This document shows positions 30,512 through 39,423 of a stretch of 64,000 nt of DNA, in pieces. The DNA comes from Chrysophaeum taylorii. Its lineage: Eukaryota; Sar; Pelagophyceae; Pelagomonadales; Pelagomonadaceae. Both the position numbers and the translations under genes were made by a program. The notes under the pieces were generated by a model. The model made no database searches. It was not told where the DNA came from and worked only from the letters and a program-made list of their open reading frames with translations. The stretch lies in the NCBI GenBank assembly GCA_029834535.1, contig JAQMWT010000376.1:33388-97387 (forward strand). Reading direction: 5' to 3'. How positions within the stretch are numbered: position 1 is the first letter of the stretch; each line of letters begins with the position of its first letter.

Positions 30512-30994
30512 ATGTTGAAGGTTTTCCTCCTCATCATCTCGTTCGCGTTGTTGTTGTTGTTGCCCGCAGAGGCTTTTTTTTCGCCGTCGCGCGCGGCTCG
30601 TGCGCCTCCTTTGGTGCCCCGGCGCATGTCTTCGTCGTCGGAGACCGAAGTCGCGACCTACGGTGCTCTCGGCACCGTCGCCAGCGGCATTGTGTTCTGG
30701 TCAGAGTTTACCCTCAAGACCACCGGGTGCGGGCTTCCGGCAGGCCCCGGGGGCGCCCTCGGTGCCCTCGAGGGCATTTCGTACCTCGTGATCGTCGGGA
30801 TCATCGGCGCGAGCGCGACTACCAAATTAAGGACGGGGAGTGGATTGCCCGCGGGGCCCTATGGACTCCTGGGCGCGGCGGAGGGCCTGGCTTACCTCGC
30901 CGCCCTCGTCGGCGTCGTCGTGCTGATCTCCCAGGTCGCCGAATATGGATACATCCCGAACGCCGTACCCGTCGAGGGCGGCGTCTGCTCCTAA
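30512..30994 (+). CDS. plastid-targeted small membrane protein with internal duplication
   Basis: 160 residues from ATG 30512. The N-terminus is a classic signal peptide (MLKVFLLIISFALLLLLPAEA). It is followed by FFSPSRAARAPP, i.e. cleavage before Phe then a short basic transit peptide, the ASAFAP-type arrangement of heterokont plastid precursors. The mature part contains two repeats of about 50 residues: GCGLPAGPGGALGALEGISY + hydrophobic span, and GSGLPAGPYGLLGAAEGLAY + hydrophobic span. They share (S/C)GLPAGPxGxLGAxEGxxY. This suggests two membrane hairpins in the thylakoid or envelope. I do not recognise a named family; plastid location is well supported by the leader, function is unknown. 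Confidence 0.65.
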   Translation: MLKVFLLIISFALLLLLPAEAFFSPSRAARAPPLVPRRMSSSSETEVATYGALGTVASGIVFWSEFTLKTTGCGLPAGPGGALGALEGISYLVIVGIIGASATTKLRTGSGLPAGPYGLLGAAEGLAYLAALVGVVVLISQVAEYGYIPNAVPVEGGVCS

Positions 30995-31114
30995 AAAAAA
31001 AAAAAAAACCTCGCGATCTAAATAAGAAACTTCAACGGTCGGAAACCCAATCATTGCAGCAGATGCCAGAAAAGTGTCGCTGTGGACCCCATTAAATTTT
31101 AATTCATTCTCTAG

Positions 31115-34100
31115 ATGACGGAGGAGGAGGAGGAGGCGCTGGAGGAGGCGAAGGAGTGTGATCCGACCGAGGAGCGCGAGGTGGCCGTCGCGGGGGAGGC
31201 GCCGCTGGGGCCGCCCGTGCTCGCCGAGGAGCGGCCCGAGGCGCAGTCGCGGATCTTTCGGGTCGTGGGGGCTCGGGTCCTCGAGGGCGACAAGTTGCTG
31301 CGGTACAACGCGGCGTGGTTTTCGTGGCAGGAGGAGGACGAGGAGGGGGTCGGGGCGTTGGCGCGGCTCTGCGCGAACCCCGGGGTGACGGGGGCTCACG
31401 TGTCGGCCGTCGCGGAAGGTTTGATGCGGGCTCGAGCCGCCGAACGCGCGGATTCTGAAGGGCGATGCGCGTTGCACTACGCGTGTGCCAATCCGAACGC
31501 GACCCCCCAGCTCGTGGAGACCGTGGCGAAGCTGGATCCGACGATTTTGCTGAAGCGCGGGGGGGCGGGCCAGACGCCGCTGCACGACGCTTGCAGCGTC
31601 GGCGCGAAACACCCGGTCCTGCTTTCGTTGTGCAAGCTCGAAGTCGCCGCGTTGGGCGTAAAGGACGACTTCGGGAACACGCCGCTTCACAATTTGTGTG
31701 CGGCGCAGAACGAGTTGACCGAGCTCAAGTTGAGCGCCGTGCTCCAGGTGGTGGACGAGCAGGCGCCCAAGCTGCTGCTCGAGGCGAACGACGACGGTTC
31801 GACGCCGTTGCACGCGCTGTGCGCGAACCCGACGGCGACGCCCGACTTGTTCACGCTCGTCGGGACGCCCGAGGCCGCCCAGATCAAGGCGAACGTCTTG
31901 CGGCGCTCGGATTCGGACAATAATAACCCGAGGTCGTTGTCGCGCAAATCGACGGACGAGAAGGTCGGCGGCGGAAGTTCGAGCGGCGGCGGCAAGAGGT
32001 CGTCAACGATGGGATTTCCCTCGAAATTTCCGTCGAAATTTTTGACGAATCGGCTCAAGATGGACCAGCTTTTTAATATCGGGACCCACACGCACCGCAA
32101 CCTCCACGACGACGCCGGGGTTCTGCCGCTTCACGTGCTGTGCGGGACCCGGAAGGTGACGCCCGACTTGTTGAAGGGCGTCGCGAGGCTCTTCCCGGAC
32201 GCGGCCAAGACGAGGACCGACAAATACGCTCGACTACCGATCCACCTGCTCGCCTTGAACGACACGAGCGTAAACCCTGGAAACTTGGCGGTGTTGACGG
32301 CGCTGCATCCGACGGGCGTCGACGAGGTCGACGCGCACGAACGGACGCCGCTCGATCTGATGGCGCGGTGGGTGATCGAGCGGTACGCGCCCCAGCTGCT
32401 GGCGATATACCCTAAAAAAGCCCTCGAACCCCTCCCCCAGTGCCAGTTCCCTTTGCTCCACTACGCTTCCTGCATCGACGTCGAGACGACCGAGCAGGTT
32501 ATCGCTACGTACCACAGCCAGCTCAAAGAAACGCCACCGCTCGAGGTTTTTATCTCGCTCCCCGAACGATCTCGCGAACACGTCGCGTCCACGTCTGTTA
32601 TCGTCAACCGCGTCGACAAGATATTTACGGCCCCCGCAGTCGTCGCGTTTTTGATGTGGGAAATGGTCACCGGAATCTTGATGGTCTTCGCCTTTTTCCG
32701 CCTCGTCTTCCTCGCCAACAACTACAACTCAAAGGTGCGCAAGCACGAGGGCCTCCAGGTGTTTGTGGTTCTGAGCTCGATCCACATCGCCCACATCATC
32801 TTCACGAAAATCATCTACTTCAAGAAGCTCGCCACGAAAAAGGAAATCCTGAGTTTCTGGAACTTCACCGACTTTCTCGTGATAGGTTCTTGGGTCGTTC
32901 TCGTCACGGTCGTCGAAGTCGGCCGCGGCCGCTCGTTCCGCGCCGTCGCCGCCCTCACGCAACTTATTCTTCCGATCCGCATTTTGAAGATGATCAAGGG
33001 CTTGAACCAGAACATTGGCGCTTTTGTGTTGTGTTTGATGAACGTCCTCTACGCGATCGTGCCTTTCTTGTTCATTTTTATGTTGATTCTCGTGTCTTTC
33101 GCTCAATCGTTTACCACCCTCCTCTCCCACAAGAACAACTACGACATGGGCGAACTCGAGGCCGACGGTACGGTAGTTGCCGCACAAAACGAGTACGCGA
33201 GCTTCGCGCGGTCCGTCTATTCGGTCTATCGTCTCGGCCTCGTCGGCGATCTAGACGCGGACTACTTCGACGACACCGTAGTTTCGGTTTTCGTCCTCGT
33301 CCTCTTTATCCTCGTCATCTCGATCGTCATGCTCAACATGCTCATTGCGGTCGTCTCGGATGCCTACGAAACAACTCTCACAAACAGCGAGTCCATCTAC
33401 CTTCGCTCGCGCCTCGAATCAGCCGCCGAAATGACGACCATGTTTCCGCATTGGATGTTCGACGAGGACGACACCAACTTCCTTTCGATCATGTCGGTGG
33501 TCCTCTTCCCCGCGACGCTCGCGTGGGCCTTGACCGTCTTTATTGCTCGCACCTTGGACGGACCCCAGCGCGCCAAGGAAATGTACCCGAAGAGACTTCT
33601 CGCCTACGCGCGTCACCCCGAAGAGGAGGACCAACAGCCGGAAAAAGTTAGTCGCGAAAAGATTCTGGAGAAAGCCATCGTCAAGGTGCTTGCCAAACTC
33701 CAGGAAGATCTCGAGGACCGCCTGTCGCGCCAGGACGACACCTTCAACGAGCGCTTGGACGCCCTCGAAGCAGCCGTCGTCGCCCTCAAGCTCGACAAGC
33801 GCTTCATCGAGGCCGTCTCGGACCAGAATAAGCACCTCGACAGCGTCATCGGCCGCCTCCACAAGACGCCCATCCAGTCCCTTCCACCCGACGTACTCCG
33901 CCGCCTCGAAGATATCGAAGTTGCCATGTCCGGCATCTTGCACCCCGACCTCGCCGTCGACGCCTACGATGCGTTCATCACGCCCTGCATCGCGCCCAGC
34001 CACCCGGACGACGACCACCGCCAACCCGCTGCCGCCAACAGCCCCTTTGATGCCTACGCCTCCCTCGCCTCCTGCCTCGCCGTCCCCAAGGCTGACGACG

Positions 34101-34126
34101 ACGAGGATGATGATGATGCTCTATAA
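31115..34126 (+). CDS. ankyrin-repeat TRP-type cation channel
   Basis: 1003 residues from ATG 31115. After an acidic start there are several ankyrin-like repeats between about 105 and 480 (RCALHYACANPNATPQLVE, QTPLHDACSVGAKHP, NTPLHNLCA, STPLHALCANPTATPDLF, VLPLHVLCGTRKVTPDLL, RLPIHLLALND, TPLDLMARW). A six-helix ion-channel unit follows at about 505-755: S1 VAFLMWEMVTGILMVFAFFR, S2 VFVVLSSIHIAHIIF, S3 FWNFTDFLVIGSWVVL, an S4/S5 region with ILPIRILKMIKGLNQNIGAF, a pore-loop region near SVYRLGLVGDLDAD, and S6 VLVLFILVISIVMLNMLIAV ending in NMLIAVVSDAY. S4 has few basic residues, pointing to TRP rather than voltage-gated channels. The C-terminus holds a coiled coil (LAKLQEDLEDRLSRQDDTF), probably for tetramer assembly. 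Likely a non-selective or calcium channel for mechanical, osmotic or chemical signals. Confidence 0.8.
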   Translation: MTEEEEEALEEAKECDPTEEREVAVAGEAPLGPPVLAEERPEAQSRIFRVVGARVLEGDKLLRYNAAWFSWQEEDEEGVGALARLCANPGVTGAHVSAVAEGLMRARAAERADSEGRCALHYACANPNATPQLVETVAKLDPTILLKRGGAGQTPLHDACSVGAKHPVLLSLCKLEVAALGVKDDFGNTPLHNLCAAQNELTELKLSAVLQVVDEQAPKLLLEANDDGSTPLHALCANPTATPDLFTLVGTPEAAQIKANVLRRSDSDNNNPRSLSRKSTDEKVGGGSSSGGGKRSSTMGFPSKFPSKFLTNRLKMDQLFNIGTHTHRNLHDDAGVLPLHVLCGTRKVTPDLLKGVARLFPDAAKTRTDKYARLPIHLLALNDTSVNPGNLAVLTALHPTGVDEVDAHERTPLDLMARWVIERYAPQLLAIYPKKALEPLPQCQFPLLHYASCIDVETTEQVIATYHSQLKETPPLEVFISLPERSREHVASTSVIVNRVDKIFTAPAVVAFLMWEMVTGILMVFAFFRLVFLANNYNSKVRKHEGLQVFVVLSSIHIAHIIFTKIIYFKKLATKKEILSFWNFTDFLVIGSWVVLVTVVEVGRGRSFRAVAALTQLILPIRILKMIKGLNQNIGAFVLCLMNVLYAIVPFLFIFMLILVSFAQSFTTLLSHKNNYDMGELEADGTVVAAQNEYASFARSVYSVYRLGLVGDLDADYFDDTVVSVFVLVLFILVISIVMLNMLIAVVSDAYETTLTNSESIYLRSRLESAAEMTTMFPHWMFDEDDTNFLSIMSVVLFPATLAWALTVFIARTLDGPQRAKEMYPKRLLAYARHPEEEDQQPEKVSREKILEKAIVKVLAKLQEDLEDRLSRQDDTFNERLDALEAAVVALKLDKRFIEAVSDQNKHLDSVIGRLHKTPIQSLPPDVLRRLEDIEVAMSGILHPDLAVDAYDAFITPCIAPSHPDDDHRQPAAANSPFDAYASLASCLAVPKADDDEDDDDAL

Positions 34127-34942
34127 CCCGACCGACCGACTACGTTGATTCTAAAAAAGAGTGATGTCGACTTTGATCATCTATGATGCTGTTCACCATC
34201 GACGATGCTGCGCTCATCATCCACGACGACGATGCTGATCATCATGACTGCCTCACCACCTAAGATTGCCTGATTTGATTTTCAAATTTGACTTGATTGA
34301 GTGTATTTATTCCCCGCGCTTCCCTTTTTACGTACACAAACAATCAAACACACACCCTTTTTTTATTTTTTCGAGCCCTTCCTTCCTTCCTTCCTTCCTT
34401 CCTTCTTCCTCCTCCTCCGCATCGTAAAATATGAGCCTCATTCATCTATCCATCATACGCGCCCCATCTCTCTCTCTCTCTCTCTCTCTACCACCCACTA
34501 GCTTTGACGACGACGACGACGACGAGGACTTCCCTCATCGCTTAACTCTCCTCTGAGACCCTCATAGATCCTCCTACCTACTTATTATTCTTCGAGCGTT
34601 ACACGCAATTCAGACAGACGGGGAACTTGATAGTAATAGTTCCAGCGACACACATCATATCAGAGGAGTGTCTTTACTATAATTCTCGTCATGGCGGCGG
34701 TGCGAAGGTTTAGTAGTAGAAACACACACGCTGCTTGGTGAACAGGAAACCCGCGAGCGAAAGCCACCTAGCGACTCACAACAACAACAACAACAACAAC
34801 AACATCAACCGGGGCCCGGCGGGGGGGGCTGACTTTAGTAGCCGTTGATGAGGTGTGACGTGGCAAGCAAAAAATGTTAACGGTCACCCAGAAAAAAAAA
34901 AATCCGTAGGATCGATTTTCCGAAGAAGATAACTACAGCAAG
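34127..34942. other. intergenic, 0.8 kb, microsatellite-rich
   Basis: No gene. Tracts of ATC/ATG-rich triplets at 34170-34250, (TTCC)n at 34377-34402, (TC)n at 34468-34488, (GAC)n at 34506-34527 and (CAA)n at 34780-34803. Confidence 0.6.
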
Positions 34943-36076
34943 ATGGAGTCGAGCTTCCGGCGGGTGATCTTCCGGAATCAGTTCGTGGGTCGCGACGCGA
35001 AGCGCATCTTGTCCGAGCTGCCGCCGGGGGAGAGGCTCGACGAGGACTTTTGGAACACTCTGCCCGAGGACTACTACCCCGAGGTTGAAGTAAACGGAAA
35101 AGTATACAAGGAGATCGGGCGTGACAAATCAAAATGGTCCGACGTCGAGCTGCCACCGCTGTTTTTGGTCGAGGCAGCGCCCTACTCGCGGCGGCTCTTC
35201 GACAAGTTTGGAAAGGAGAAGAAGGAGGGTGACGCACCGCTCGGACTCGCGTACGACGAGGACGGCCTACCCGTCGGCGATTGGCAGATAGAAGATACGC
35301 GCTTCGACAGCAAAGGCCGCACTGTGTTGGACGCGAACGGCCGCCGCCGCGGATATTTGGAGATCACCGGCCTCATCAAGGAGCCAGAGCGCAAGAGAAA
35401 GTTCCCGACCTGGGGGAAAAAGTTTGGCGCCGCTTTGAAGGACTTGGCCGGGGTCGTCGGAACGTTCACGATTGCCGACGCAAAGCTGTGCCTCGAAACA
35501 GAGAATTTTGGGTGGCAGCTTGGGGATGACGATGTGCGCGTCCCGCCCCTCGTCGCGCTGCGGTATGCCGAGGACCATTGCGAGTGCGAAAGTATCGTCC
35601 TCTTCACGGGCTTATCCGAAATCCACCTCGACAACCACGAGGACCATGGGGACCTTCACTCGATGCTCCAGGATTTGGGCTACGTCTGCTACAACCCGCC
35701 GACGATGGAATCGAGGTACTGGGGGGACCACATCGACAACTCCCCAAAAATTGAACAAGCTCCCCCGGACCTCAACACCCCCGGACCCACGTGGTACACG
35801 TGGTTCTACCGCCTCCCCCCCTACTTGATGAACCTCGCCGTCGAGGGCGAGGAAGACGATTATCTCAACGGACCTATTGCGCGCAGGTACAAGAAAAAAG
35901 CGCAAGCCGAGGCCCTTCTCGACAAGAAGCTCCTCGACGAACGGAAAGCGGCGCTCGACGCCCGCGCCGCCAACGAAAAGACCAAGGACTGGTACAAGCA
36001 GTACGTGGCTGAGCTGGGGCCGGAACGCCAACTCGACGACGACGACGACGATGATGATACTCCGGAAAAAGAGTAG
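34943..36076 (+). CDS. conserved-looking protein of unknown function
   Basis: 377 residues from ATG 34943, GC3-biased and globular in composition, so a genuine gene. It has no signal peptide or membrane span. The first 240 residues are rich in Trp, Tyr, Phe and Gly with segments such as LPEDYYPEVEVNGKVYKEIG, a WGKKFGAALKDLAGVVGTF helix, and HCECESIVLFTGLSEIHLDN, which carries a Cys-x-Cys and a possible acidic metal site. A Trp/Tyr-rich GPTWYTWFYRLPPYLMNLAV segment may contact a membrane or partner. The C-terminus is a charged helix (RRYKKKAQAEALLDKKLLDE) and an Asp8 acidic tail. I do not recognise the family. It is convergent with the eS6 gene, 87 bp apart. Confidence 0.6.
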   Translation: MESSFRRVIFRNQFVGRDAKRILSELPPGERLDEDFWNTLPEDYYPEVEVNGKVYKEIGRDKSKWSDVELPPLFLVEAAPYSRRLFDKFGKEKKEGDAPLGLAYDEDGLPVGDWQIEDTRFDSKGRTVLDANGRRRGYLEITGLIKEPERKRKFPTWGKKFGAALKDLAGVVGTFTIADAKLCLETENFGWQLGDDDVRVPPLVALRYAEDHCECESIVLFTGLSEIHLDNHEDHGDLHSMLQDLGYVCYNPPTMESRYWGDHIDNSPKIEQAPPDLNTPGPTWYTWFYRLPPYLMNLAVEGEEDDYLNGPIARRYKKKAQAEALLDKKLLDERKAALDARAANEKTKDWYKQYVAELGPERQLDDDDDDDDTPEKE

Positions 36077-36163
36077 TTACCTGACAGAAGACCCCCTTTG
36101 ATGATATTATTACTTTAATAAACAAGAAAGAAAGTAGATGCCCCTTCCATAAACTTAAAATAA

Positions 36164-36907
36164 TTAGTCTTCGTCCTGGGCCTGGGCCTTGAGGGCGGAG
36201 CGGCGCGAGGAGCGGCGCTTGGAGATGGCCGAGCGGCGCGCGTCCTTTTGCTCCTGGATGCGCTGGGTCTTGATGCGGTTGTACTCGTTGGCCTCCTTCT
36301 TGGCCTTCTCGATCGCCTTCATCTTGATCGCCTTGCGGTGGCGCTTGCGCTGGAGGCGAAGGGGGGTGACGAGACGCTGGATCTTGGGGGCCTTGGTCAC
36401 GGTTTTGCCCTTTTTGTTCTCGAACTTGCGGGCGATGACGTACTTGCGGGGATCGTCGTCCTTCGAAAGAGCGAACAACTTGCGAATCTTGTTGGCGCGC
36501 TTGGGTCCGAGGCGCACGGGAACTTGAACGTCCGTGAGGCCCTCGATGGCCGTCTCGCCGATCTTGACCACGACCAGATTCAGAACGGCCAGATCAGAGC
36601 CGACGACGCACCCGCGCACAGATTTGCGCTTGCGCTCGCCCGCGCGCCGCTGCCGGTAGCACGAGTGACCCTTGCGCAACAGCAGTCGGACGCGGTGGTT
36701 GCAGAGCACCCCCTGCTTCATGGGAAAGCCTTGCTTGTCGTTGCCGCCGCTGATCCGAAAAACGTATCCGTTGAATTCGTCGCCGAGGCTCGCGCCGTCG
36801 ACCTCCTGGGAGATACGCTTGTCGTAGAGCGCGCGGAGTTTCTTCTCGTCGTCGATCTCGATCATCTTCTGCCCCCCAGTCTGGGGACACGCGATGTTCA
36901 GCTTCAT
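36164..36907 (-). CDS. RPS6: 40S ribosomal protein S6 (eS6)
   Basis: 247 residues from ATG 36907, the usual eS6 length. Canonical features: [20 protein letters not shown] start, [78 protein letters not shown], the [10 protein letters not shown] segment and the long basic helix [19 protein letters not shown]. The C-terminal tail keeps Arg-Arg-x-Ser elements ([14 protein letters not shown]), the region phosphorylated by S6 kinases in other eukaryotes. It is a component of the small subunit, with nucleolar assembly. It lies 58 bp downstream of the glycosyltransferase stop on the same strand. Confidence 0.97.
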   Translation of the reverse strand: MKLNIACPQTGGQKMIEIDDEKKLRALYDKRISQEVDGASLGDEFNGYVFRISGGNDKQGFPMKQGVLCNHRVRLLLRKGHSCYRQRRAGERKRKSVRGCVVGSDLAVLNLVVVKIGETAIEGLTDVQVPVRLGPKRANKIRKLFALSKDDDPRKYVIARKFENKKGKTVTKAPKIQRLVTPLRLQRKRHRKAIKMKAIEKAKKEANEYNRIKTQRIQEQKDARRSAISKRRSSRRSALKAQAQDED

Positions 36908-36965
36908 GACAACAATGAGCGAGCTAGCGAGCGAAACGGAGACTCGAACCTTACCCTATGTTCTT

Positions 36966-38720
36966 TTAGTAGAAATGGTGTGCCCACCAGGGCGCGGGGG
37001 CCTCGCCGCGCTTCCGGTCGCGGCGGTTTTGGGCGAGGCACGGCTGGCGGCAGTTGCGGCGCGACGTCTCGAGCCGACACGCCGGGTCCGTTGATATGTT
37101 GAGCCCGTGTCGCGCCACCCGACTCTCGTTCCAAGGCGTGCGGACCCAGTTCTCGAACCGCCAGAGCCGCCGTCGCGCAGCGCATTCGTCTCGAAATGAA
37201 GAAGAAGAATCTGAAGAAGAAGAAGGAGAATCCGAGGTCCGGAGGAGGAGCCAAGGGATCTTGACGTCGACGTAGCGGCCCGAGGGTTCGCACAAACCAA
37301 AGCGCTCGCAGAGATTGTGGTAGACGCGCGCTGGCGTGAGGTGATCTCGGACGTACGCGAGGATCGCCGCCTGGTAGGTAGTCGCGTTCCTTGTGCCCCT
37401 TCGGACCTTGTCTTTCCGGCGCTCGTTGAGGGTAAGGCCGTCGACCCAGGCCTTGAGCTCGGCGTTCATCGTCGCGGCGTCGCGGTCGACGTCGGTGAGC
37501 GCGACAAAGCTCTGGCACTGAAGCGCGACGTAGGGCATCGATTGGATCGAGACGAAGAGGGGAAGGCCAAAGTACAAGGCTTCGTACAAGACCCTCGGGT
37601 TTCGGTCGCCGGAGGAGTAGTGGATGAGGCCGCTCGCGGTCGCGAGGTCGCGCATCATCGACTCGTGCGAGACCCTCGAATTCGAGATTCGGACCCTCTG
37701 GAAACGCCGTATTTCGTCGTATATGTCGTCCCAGGCGTCGTCGGCGTCCTTGGGCCTCGATCCGCGGAGCTCGAGGGTAAAGGGCCCGAGCGAGGCCTCG
37801 TCGAGCTTGCGCAAAAAGGCGACCTGGCCCTTGGAGTAGCGGAATTGGCCGACGTAGATCAACCGCGGCTCGCGAGGAGCGAGGACGTCGGTCGCGTCGA
37901 AGAGGGACCGTTCCTTTGGCGGAAGCAACAACGGCTTGGCGATGGCGTCGTCGCGGATGACGTCGATGCGCGCTCGGCCGTTGCTTTGGTCGAAAGCTGG
38001 TTCGACGACGCGTTTTAGGTACGCGTAGTCCGACTCGACGTCGTCCGACCTCGGCCGCCGTAATCTTGGATTCCGCTTTCTCAATTTCGGGAGCTCCGAA
38101 ACGCGGCTCGCATAGAGCGTCGAGGCTTCCCAAAGCACGCGCATCTCGGCGTTGGGGCTGAGGATGGGGAACCAAGCGACTCTCGTCGTTTTTCCGAGAG
38201 ATTTCGCGAAAAGATGTCGTCCGGTCGCGTCGAACGCGTGGACATCGCACGCTCCCATGTAGTCGGGCGGCGGAAAGTCCTCCTGCTCGAGGCGTACGGG
38301 ATTTCCGGTACGCCGGCAATAGGTTCCGCTGCACGCGTATCGCGTGGATTTGTTGGCGCTCTCGCCCCCCCCCAACACCACGATCAGCCAGGGTTCGCTC
38401 TCGCGGCAAAGCCTCCCGTCGACGCGTTCGAGCCTCCCGCAGTCGGCGCACGACCCGTCGCTGTTGTGGGCGAGCACACGCACCCCAGACAAGGCGTGCA
38501 GGCACTGCCCCAAACCTTCGCGCCAATCCGAACGCTGACCCTCGCACAGATTGTTCCGCGTTCCTGTCGACGTCTGCACGCGAATCACCACGCTCTTGTT
38601 CTCCAAGGCGAGTCCCCGCGCCTCGGCGCTCGGCCTCGCGGACCCGCAACGCGCGACGATCCGCTTCGTCTCCACCGTCAGTGGTCCTGCTGCTGCTGCC
38701 AGGACCATTATTTTCATCAT
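36966..38720 (-). CDS. secretory glycosyltransferase (GT4/GT1-like C-terminal domain)
   Basis: 584 residues from the Met codons at 38720/38717 (a third, at 38708, begins MVLAAAAGPLT, a signal-like leader). The N-terminal half has several Cys (CLHALSGVRVLAHNSDGSCADCGRLE, CSGTYCRRTG), fitting a luminal protein. The C-terminal half has a GT-B pattern: LIYVGQFRYSKGQVAFLRKL (about 285-304) opening the nucleotide-sugar domain and SGDRNPRVLYEALYFGLPLF (about 370-390), equivalent to the E-x7-E/G-P motif of GT4 enzymes. A Ser/Asp-rich insertion and a final Cys-rich tail ending WWAHHFY follow. Sugar and acceptor unknown. The starts and stops of its neighbours on the same strand are 59 and 58 bp away. 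A second long minus-strand frame across the gene is a shadow. Confidence 0.6.
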   Translation of the reverse strand: MMKIMVLAAAAGPLTVETKRIVARCGSARPSAEARGLALENKSVVIRVQTSTGTRNNLCEGQRSDWREGLGQCLHALSGVRVLAHNSDGSCADCGRLERVDGRLCRESEPWLIVVLGGGESANKSTRYACSGTYCRRTGNPVRLEQEDFPPPDYMGACDVHAFDATGRHLFAKSLGKTTRVAWFPILSPNAEMRVLWEASTLYASRVSELPKLRKRNPRLRRPRSDDVESDYAYLKRVVEPAFDQSNGRARIDVIRDDAIAKPLLLPPKERSLFDATDVLAPREPRLIYVGQFRYSKGQVAFLRKLDEASLGPFTLELRGSRPKDADDAWDDIYDEIRRFQRVRISNSRVSHESMMRDLATASGLIHYSSGDRNPRVLYEALYFGLPLFVSIQSMPYVALQCQSFVALTDVDRDAATMNAELKAWVDGLTLNERRKDKVRRGTRNATTYQAAILAYVRDHLTPARVYHNLCERFGLCEPSGRYVDVKIPWLLLRTSDSPSSSSDSSSSFRDECAARRRLWRFENWVRTPWNESRVARHGLNISTDPACRLETSRRNCRQPCLAQNRRDRKRGEAPAPWWAHHFY

Positions 38721-38779
38721 AATAATAATAATAATATAATAATAACGACTGGTTCTAATTATTTTCCTATTCGTCATCA

Positions 38780-39403
38780 TCATAGGATGAGCTCTATGGT
38801 AGCGAGGGCGCGGTCGAGAAAGTCGACGTCCACGAAGCTCTCGGAGGAGGCGAGGGGCCAGAGCCCGGCAGCATCCTTCGCGCAGCCCACCACGCGGTCG
38901 ACCTCTACTATTTTTTCCGCGCTGCCGCAGCCAAGGCCGCTTACCGCCTCGACGATCACCCGCTTGCGCCACACTTCCAGCACACACATCTCCGTCAACT
39001 GGGCTGCCCAGGTCACCATCTCGCACGGCGACATCGGGGACCTCCCGCCTGCTATGGACGGGTCCCACCGCGGCCGCCTTATTACCTCCAGCGCCTTCTC
39101 GAGAACCCGCTGAAGACCCTCCACGACGCGATCGAGCTCTTCGAGCTGTCCCACGACGCACCCACCGAGCCTCTCGAGTTCGGCAAGGTGCTTCTGCGCG
39201 AGCGCCGGCAAGTCAATTGGCTTCAAAGAGTCTTCAAAGCTCTGCGCGGCGTCGATCACGGCCAGCCGCGACGCAAAAGTCGCCATCGACTGCAGCACGC
39301 GCCCCGCCTCCGCCTCGATCTCCTGCCATCGCCGCAGCAAAGAGGCATGTTCCTTCACGAGCTTGGTCGTCTCCTTGTGCGACGCCGTGGGCTTCTTCGA
39401 CAT
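38780..39403 (-). CDS. AIRIM (C1orf109)-like ribosome-maturation factor
   Basis: 207 residues from ATG 39403; human C1orf109 is about 203. It is all-helical with Leu/Arg-rich heptads. Three regions fit the human protein by eye: an N-terminal LLRRWQEIEAEAGRVLQSMA helix around a central Trp; DLPALAQKHLAELERLGGCV, corresponding to the PALRAFPDL...RL region; and SPCEMVTWAAQLTEMCVLEV followed by WRKR, corresponding to the SPSVADMLEWL...Y..SYLKRKYLL region. In humans the protein works with the AFG2/SPATA5 AAA-ATPases in releasing factors from pre-60S particles. The match is from memory and weak in places. Its neighbourhood (eS6 two genes downstream on the same strand) is consistent but not proof. 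Start lies 20 bp from the divergent J-SDHAF2 gene. Confidence 0.5.
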   Translation of the reverse strand: MSKKPTASHKETTKLVKEHASLLRRWQEIEAEAGRVLQSMATFASRLAVIDAAQSFEDSLKPIDLPALAQKHLAELERLGGCVVGQLEELDRVVEGLQRVLEKALEVIRRPRWDPSIAGGRSPMSPCEMVTWAAQLTEMCVLEVWRKRVIVEAVSGLGCGSAEKIVEVDRVVGCAKDAAGLWPLASSESFVDVDFLDRALATIELIL

Positions 39404-39423
39404 AAAAGCTTACCCTCCTCTAA

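Noticed and set aside
36904-38649. 581-codon minus-strand frame
   Set aside because: Arg-rich shadow of the glycosyltransferase gene in the neighbouring frame; no motifs.
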